This document shows positions 5,587 through 9,481 of a DNA stretch of 9,481 nucleotides, piece after piece. A program made the translations under genes and the position numbers. Positions within the stretch are counted from its first letter, which is position 1. Every line of letters begins with the position of its first letter. The notes under the pieces are model-generated. The model saw nothing but the letters and a program-made list of their open reading frames with translations. It searched no databases and had not been told where the DNA came from. Where the stretch lies: contig JANTFK010000092.1 of assembly GCA_024763595.1 (NCBI GenBank), positions 1 through 9,481 of the forward strand, given 5' to 3'. This DNA is from Bacteroidales bacterium (lineage in GTDB: Bacteria; Bacteroidota; Bacteroidia; Bacteroidales; GCA-2748055).

Positions 5587-5626
5587 ATTAATTAACAATT
5601 AATATATTGCATTTTGTATATTACAA
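5587..5626. repeat. Pair of AT-rich dyads (possible operator sites)
   Basis: ATTAATT-AAC-AATTAAT (5587-5603, 7-bp arms) is followed by TTGTA-TAT-TACAA (5614-5626, 5-bp arms). Both lie in the AT-rich stretch just before the truncated ATPase-like frame, where its promoter would have been. They could be operators or only reflect AT-rich composition. Confidence 0.35.
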
Positions 5627-5638
5627 CATGTAAAAACC

Positions 5639-5761
5639 ATGATGCAACCCGGCACTCCTTTTCCTGCTACCGGATATTTCGGACCAACCTGTTTTTCTGA
5701 TCGGGGACAGGAGATAGACCTCCTAAAGAGGAATATTGAGGGTGGACAATCCCAACAATGA
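5639..5761 (+). pseudogene. N-terminal remnant of an AAA-type ATP-binding protein
   Basis: The frame ATG-ATG at 5639 gives 40 residues: MMQPGTPFPATGYFGPTCFS, then DRGQEIDLLKRNIEGGQSQQ, then TGA. The order PF-x-x-x-GY-x-GP-x-x-F-x-DR-x-x-E-x-x-L-x-x-x-I-x-x-GQS resembles the N-terminus of a widespread Bacteroidota AAA ATPase group, in which a P-loop follows right after the 'GQS' position. Here no P-loop follows in any frame: the frame stops and the DUF5916 gene begins 29 bp later. A tail frame at 5758 (MIAFKS) is only weakly similar. I take it as a truncated, dead gene; a genuine 40-residue peptide is less likely. The family match is from memory and needs a search. Confidence 0.45.
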
Positions 5762-5789
5762 TTGCTTTTAAAAGCCAAACCCGCGATAC

Positions 5790-7964
5790 GTGCATACCCA
5801 CAGATTCTTTTCAGGCATCCTCACTTTTTTTCTAACCCTGAGTACATTACACGCGCAGTATCATATCCGGGCGGTACGTTTTGATATTCCACCCATTATT
5901 GACGGGATCATCAGCGAAGAGGTGTGGATGCAGGCCGATCCTATTACAGCTTTCACGCAAAGAGAACCTTATAACGGTCAACCCTCCTCGGAACGAACCG
6001 AAGTCTATATTGGTTATGACCGGCACAATCTCTATATCGCGTTCCGGTGCTATGGCGACCCCCGGTGGATCACTGCCAAGGAACTGGCCAGGGATGCCAA
6101 CCTGCGTTATGACGACCGGATCCAGGTCATCCTGGACACCTATATGGATAAGCGTAATGGATACTGGTTCCAGGTGGGACCCAGGGGATCAATCGGTGAT
6201 GCCATTGTGAGCGAAAATGGTGCTGCCTTTAATAAGGCATGGGATGGTTTGTGGACCGGAAAGGCTCAAATTCACAGCGAGGGATGGGATACTGAAATGG
6301 CCATCCCCTTTAAAACACTCGGATTTGACCGTGGATCTGATAAATGGGGGCTGAAGCTGATCCGGAACTTCATGCATGGGCAGGAGACCGATTACTGGCC
6401 GGTGGCCAACCTGAACACACACCGGTTCCAGGTTTCGGATGCCGGAACACTGGAGGGGCTGGAAGGGATCAGCCAGGGACTGGGTCTGGATATTGTGCCC
6501 TATGGTCTCACCGGGGCGGATTTCTCAACAAATGAGGATAAAATTACGCCGGAGCTGAATGCAGGTTTGGAAGCCTACTACAATCTCACCCCCAACCTGA
6601 AAGCGGCGGTCACACTTAATACCGATTTTGCACAGACCGAGGTGGATGACCAGGAGATCAACCTAACCAGGTTCCGGTTGTTCTACCCGGAAAAAAGAGA
6701 TTTCTTTCTGGACGGGGCCAATTACTTTAACTTCGGCATCAGTGGTGACCGTTCCAATCCCATGAGTACAAAGCTGATCCCTTTTTTCTCCAGGCGTATT
6801 GGGCTGGATTCTGCCGGTAGTCCCATTCCAGTGGTGGCCGGAAGCAAAATTACGGGTCAGTCGGGTGAATGGAACATTGGGGCGCAATATATGAAAGACC
6901 AGCGCACCGGGTGGAAGCATTCTCATTTTGCTGTGGCCCGTATCTCACGAAACTTCGGGAACCAGTCCCGGGCCGGTTTCATCACCACCTACGGCAATGC
7001 ACTGGAAGATATGGCCAACATGCTGCTGGGACTGGACCTGAAACTGGGGACATCCAGGTTCAGGGGAGATAAGAACATCGCTCTCACCCTCTATGGCCTG
7101 AAATCCTTCACAGCTTATGAAGATACAGATACCCGGGCCGGTGGAAGAGAGCTTGCCTACGGGATTGAATTTGTTTATCCCAACGATCTGCTGGACCTGC
7201 GGATGGGCCATATGCAGATCCAGGAGAATTTTGTTGCCGGGACCGGATTTGTCCCGCGACCCGGAGTACGCCAGACCTATGGAAACTTCCTGGTGGGTCC
7301 CAGGCCAGGAAAATGGGGGATCATTCAGATCCAGGCAGGAACCGGTATCGATTATATAACAGGATTTGATAACCGGCTCCTGACCCGTGAATGGAACGCC
7401 ACTCCCCTGAAAATCAGGTTCCTCTCGGGCGATGAAATAGGCTGGAAGATGACTTCATCCCATGAACTCCTGGAAGAACCCTTTTCCATTTACGAAGGAC
7501 ATATTATTCCTGAAGGCACTTACAACTTTTTCTGGCAAACATTTTCGATTTATTCGTCCCAGCACCGTATCATCTGGACAACATTGGATTACAGGACCGG
7601 TGCATTCTTCAATGGCACCAGGAATGAAATAAAGCTGAAAGCAGGCTATAAAGTGATGGTTCCCCTGTTTGTGGGTGGAACGCTGAAACGGAACAAGATT
7701 CAGCTTTCCGATGATGAGTTTATTGCCAACATTTACCGGATCAACCTGAACATTCTTTTCAGTCCCGATATGACTCTCTATAATTTTGTCCAGTATGATA
7801 CACAATCCGACCGCATGGGATGGCAGTCCAGGTTCCAGTGGATTCTTCAGCCGGGACGTGAGATATTCCTGGTCTGGAACAGCATAGCCAGAGATCCCTA
7901 CGAGCGGTTTCAACTGGAAGAAGCCACTGCACGGTTAAAAGTGAAGTTCACCATACGATTCTGA
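5790..7964 (+). CDS. DUF5916 outer-membrane protein with CBM9-like N-terminal domain
   Basis: A 724-residue secreted protein. Residues 1-22 form a signal peptide (RFFSGILTFFLTLSTLHA, cut before Q23). Residues about 35-205 look like a carbohydrate-binding family 9 type domain (IDGIISEEVWMQAD, VYIGYDRHNLYIAFRCYGDP, DDRIQVILDTYMDKRNGYWFQVGPRG, GWDTEMAIPFKTLGF). From about 230 on the DUF5916 part shows its hallmark at 275-316: TLNTDFAQTEVDDQEINLTR, then FRLFYPEKRDFFLDG. The rest is amphipathic strand-like sequence ending in KVKFTIRF with a C-terminal Phe, the signature of an outer-membrane beta barrel. The job of this family is unknown; a link to glycan binding or uptake is inferred from the N-domain. 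The start is GTG: it is the only start codon between the in-frame TAA at 5769-5771 and the signal peptide, and the first in-frame ATG comes at residue 47. Confidence 0.88.
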   Translation: MHTHRFFSGILTFFLTLSTLHAQYHIRAVRFDIPPIIDGIISEEVWMQADPITAFTQREPYNGQPSSERTEVYIGYDRHNLYIAFRCYGDPRWITAKELARDANLRYDDRIQVILDTYMDKRNGYWFQVGPRGSIGDAIVSENGAAFNKAWDGLWTGKAQIHSEGWDTEMAIPFKTLGFDRGSDKWGLKLIRNFMHGQETDYWPVANLNTHRFQVSDAGTLEGLEGISQGLGLDIVPYGLTGADFSTNEDKITPELNAGLEAYYNLTPNLKAAVTLNTDFAQTEVDDQEINLTRFRLFYPEKRDFFLDGANYFNFGISGDRSNPMSTKLIPFFSRRIGLDSAGSPIPVVAGSKITGQSGEWNIGAQYMKDQRTGWKHSHFAVARISRNFGNQSRAGFITTYGNALEDMANMLLGLDLKLGTSRFRGDKNIALTLYGLKSFTAYEDTDTRAGGRELAYGIEFVYPNDLLDLRMGHMQIQENFVAGTGFVPRPGVRQTYGNFLVGPRPGKWGIIQIQAGTGIDYITGFDNRLLTREWNATPLKIRFLSGDEIGWKMTSSHELLEEPFSIYEGHIIPEGTYNFFWQTFSIYSSQHRIIWTTLDYRTGAFFNGTRNEIKLKAGYKVMVPLFVGGTLKRNKIQLSDDEFIANIYRINLNILFSPDMTLYNFVQYDTQSDRMGWQSRFQWILQPGREIFLVWNSIARDPYERFQLEEATARLKVKFTIRF

Positions 7965-8006
7965 CGGCTATTAATGACATCAGTGCATTTTCACAACATG
8001 ATTCAT
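7965..8006. other. Convergent gap between the DUF5916 and sulfatase genes
   Basis: Only 42 bp separate the two stop codons of these facing genes. No stem of more than a few bases and no T-run is visible, so termination is either Rho-dependent or inside the neighbouring gene. Confidence 0.5.
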
Positions 8007-9481
8007 TTAACGATGCTCTAATGGGGCCCAGCGTACAGTCTGAATGGTATCAAAAGAAACATGCACATCGTTCATCCGGGGTGGTCCCGGCCGGCTTGTT
8101 CCTCTCTGAACCACTGATCTCAGTTCATCCGTAAGTTCCCGGACCATATCAGGATTTTCCTCCGCGACATTGAGTTCTTCTGCTATATCATTATGAAGGT
8201 TGTAGAGTTCGACTCTGGCCGGCTTGCCGCGTGACTCAGCAAGTTTTTCACGGGGCATCCTGAAAACAATCTTCCAGGGACCTTTCCGGAAGGCAAACTC
8301 ACCTGCGACCGAATGACTGACCAGGGTTGTCCGCAAAGATGTACTTCCGTCCTCAGAAAAAGTTCCCAGAAAACTGAAACTGTCTTCAGCAACATCGTAC
8401 CCGGTTGAATCTCCCCCAACTATGTCAACGCATGTGGCAAATATATCGTTAAGACAAACCAGCTGCTTATTCGATTTGCCCGCAGGCACTTTCCCGGGCC
8501 ATCTCACAATAAACGGGACACGATGGCCTCCTTCCCAGATATCCCCTTTATAACCACGGTATGGTCCACTGGGAAAATGACCGGCTGCAATCAGGCTCTC
8601 CCAACCCGTATAACCTGAATGGCCGTTATCCGCGGTAAAGATCACAATGGTATTGTCAGCAATACCCGCCTCGTCAATCGCCCTGAGTATTTGTCCGGCT
8701 GACCAGTCCGTTTCCATCACAAAATCAGCAATGGGGGCAATGCCACTCCTGCCCCGAAAATCTTTGGTGGGGACTATGGGTTCATGCGGTGATGTCATGG
8801 AAAAATAGAGAAAGAAGGGGCGATCCAACGCTGCCTGCTGATGTATGTAATCAACAGCACGACTGGTAATCTCCGGAAGGATCTGATCGAAACGCCATCC
8901 CGGTGCCATGGGACACCCTTCAAATCTGCGTGGCATAACAACCCCTTCAGAAGGGTCATAGATATACTTTGCTGTAGGCAGCTCTACCACATGATCATTC
9001 TCAATAAAAGTAAAAGGGGGCTGATTGGGCACATGGGTGCCAAAATAGTAATCAAACCCACGTTCCGTCGGACCATCCCTTACAGGTTCCGTAAAATCCC
9101 ATTCCTCATCCGCCATGGAATTCCGGGCCTCGACTCTACGGTTTGTCCGCTCACCGGACCAGTTCCAGCCCAGGTGCCATTTGCCTATACAAGCTGTCCG
9201 GTATCCCTGCTGTTTCAAATATGCCGGGAGTGTTACACGGTTTGCATCAATCAGAGGTGGCTCATAGCAGGCAAGTACCCATTCCTGCAGCTGTGTCCTC
9301 CAGGCATATCTCCCCGTAATAAGGCCATAGCGTGTCGGGGAGCAGACAGCGGATGCACTGTGCGCATCTGTATAACTTGTTCCCTGCCGGGCCAGTTTGT
9401 CCAGGTTGGGTGTGGTAATTTTATTATCCGGATAGTGGGCCTGGATATCCCCTACACCGAGATCATCTGCCAGTATAATAA
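8007..9481 (-). CDS. Formylglycine-dependent sulfatase (partial, N-terminus outside the window)
   Basis: A family S1 sulfatase that hydrolyses sulfate esters, probably on sulfated glycans, after export. 490 residues are visible and the frame stays open to the window edge; only the signal peptide and first strand (perhaps 30 residues) should be missing. Numbered from the first full codon at 9479: metal-binding D5-D6 in LADDLGVGD, the catalytic motif C46-S-P-T-R50 whose cysteine must be converted to formylglycine, K100 and H102 in GKWHLG, H232 in TSPHEP, D284-N285 in FTADNGHSG, and K311 in YKGDIWEGGHRVP. All key residues are present. A TTG at 9218 is not the start, because the protein continues upstream with ITTPNLDKLARQG, CSPTR and VTLPAYLKQQGYRT. 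Substrate cannot be assigned. It faces the DUF5916 gene, so the two are not one operon; a maturase (anSME) is not in this window. Confidence 0.93.
   Translation of the reverse strand, partial: IILADDLGVGDIQAHYPDNKITTPNLDKLARQGTSYTDAHSASAVCSPTRYGLITGRYAWRTQLQEWVLACYEPPLIDANRVTLPAYLKQQGYRTACIGKWHLGWNWSGERTNRRVEARNSMADEEWDFTEPVRDGPTERGFDYYFGTHVPNQPPFTFIENDHVVELPTAKYIYDPSEGVVMPRRFEGCPMAPGWRFDQILPEITSRAVDYIHQQAALDRPFFLYFSMTSPHEPIVPTKDFRGRSGIAPIADFVMETDWSAGQILRAIDEAGIADNTIVIFTADNGHSGYTGWESLIAAGHFPSGPYRGYKGDIWEGGHRVPFIVRWPGKVPAGKSNKQLVCLNDIFATCVDIVGGDSTGYDVAEDSFSFLGTFSEDGSTSLRTTLVSHSVAGEFAFRKGPWKIVFRMPREKLAESRGKPARVELYNLHNDIAEELNVAEENPDMVRELTDELRSVVQRGTSRPGPPRMNDVHVSFDTIQTVRWAPLEHR

Larger units (their letters stand above)
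5509..5789. other. Gene-poor gap with AT-rich dyads and a decayed gene stump
   Basis: This 281-bp stretch between the Rieske gene and the DUF5916 gene has no intact gene. 5509-5580 shows nothing clear, and I see no convincing terminator. 5581-5640 is AT-rich with two short perfect dyads. 5639-5761 encodes a 40-residue fragment that looks like the start of an AAA-type ATPase. No good TAnnTTTG box was found before the DUF5916 gene. Confidence 0.6.

Noticed and set aside
8007..9218. Sulfatase gene taken as a 403-residue protein starting at 9218
   Set aside because: The start would be TTG inside the conserved YLKQQGYRT segment and would lose the catalytic CSPTR motif; the frame is open and clearly homologous up to 9481.
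1..9481. CRISPR array, insertion sequence, tRNA or toxin-antitoxin genes
   Set aside because: No repeat-spacer pattern, no transposase-like frame, no inverted terminal repeats, no tRNA cloverleaf recognised on either strand.

Overview
The window looks like chromosomal DNA from a member of the Bacteroidota, probably the Bacteroidales/Marinilabiliales side (inference). The 16S rRNA 5' part has a Bacteroidota-like start. Promoter-like sites follow the Bacteroidota sigma pattern (TTG/TTTG, about 19-21 bp, TAnnTTTG) rather than -35/-10. Start codons mostly have A-rich leaders instead of strong Shine-Dalgarno sites. The protein set (DDQVHF-type dihydroorotase, DUF5916 protein, Crp/Fnr plus DUF2892 pair, formylglycine sulfatase) also fits this phylum.

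Layout. 1-353 is the 5' part of a 16S rRNA gene on the minus strand, cut by the window edge. 354-770 is a divergent control region. It holds two good tandem rRNA promoters, a boxA-like antitermination site, two helically phased A-tracts placed like an UP element, and a probable promoter for the plus-strand genes. 771-4092 is a plus-strand run: a polyprenol-phosphate mannosyltransferase-like GT2 enzyme, dihydroorotase (pyrC) and an aldose 1-epimerase exported as a lipoprotein. 4203-5508 encodes a Crp/Fnr-family regulator, a 61-residue two-helix DUF2892 membrane protein and an exported Rieske [2Fe-2S] lipoprotein. 5509-5789 has no intact gene; it holds AT-rich dyads and what looks like the N-terminal stump of a decayed AAA-type ATPase gene. 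5790-7964 encodes a large outer-membrane DUF5916 protein with a CBM9-like N-terminus. 8007-9481, on the minus strand and convergent with it, is a sulfatase gene cut by the right window edge.

How the genes relate. The most interesting part is the regulator/DUF2892/Rieske block. The stop codon of the regulator gene lies inside a 16-bp dyad TGTGACC-AG-GGTCACA, which directly abuts the -33 element of a well-formed promoter reading into DUF2892 and the Rieske gene. The dyad centre falls about 41 bp upstream of the predicted start site, the classic position for a class II Crp/Fnr activator. The regulator therefore probably controls the redox operon behind it. The other genes are housekeeping (pyrimidine synthesis, glycolipid or glycan synthesis) or glycan-related (mutarotase, sulfatase, surface protein). 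No mobile element, CRISPR array or tRNA was seen.
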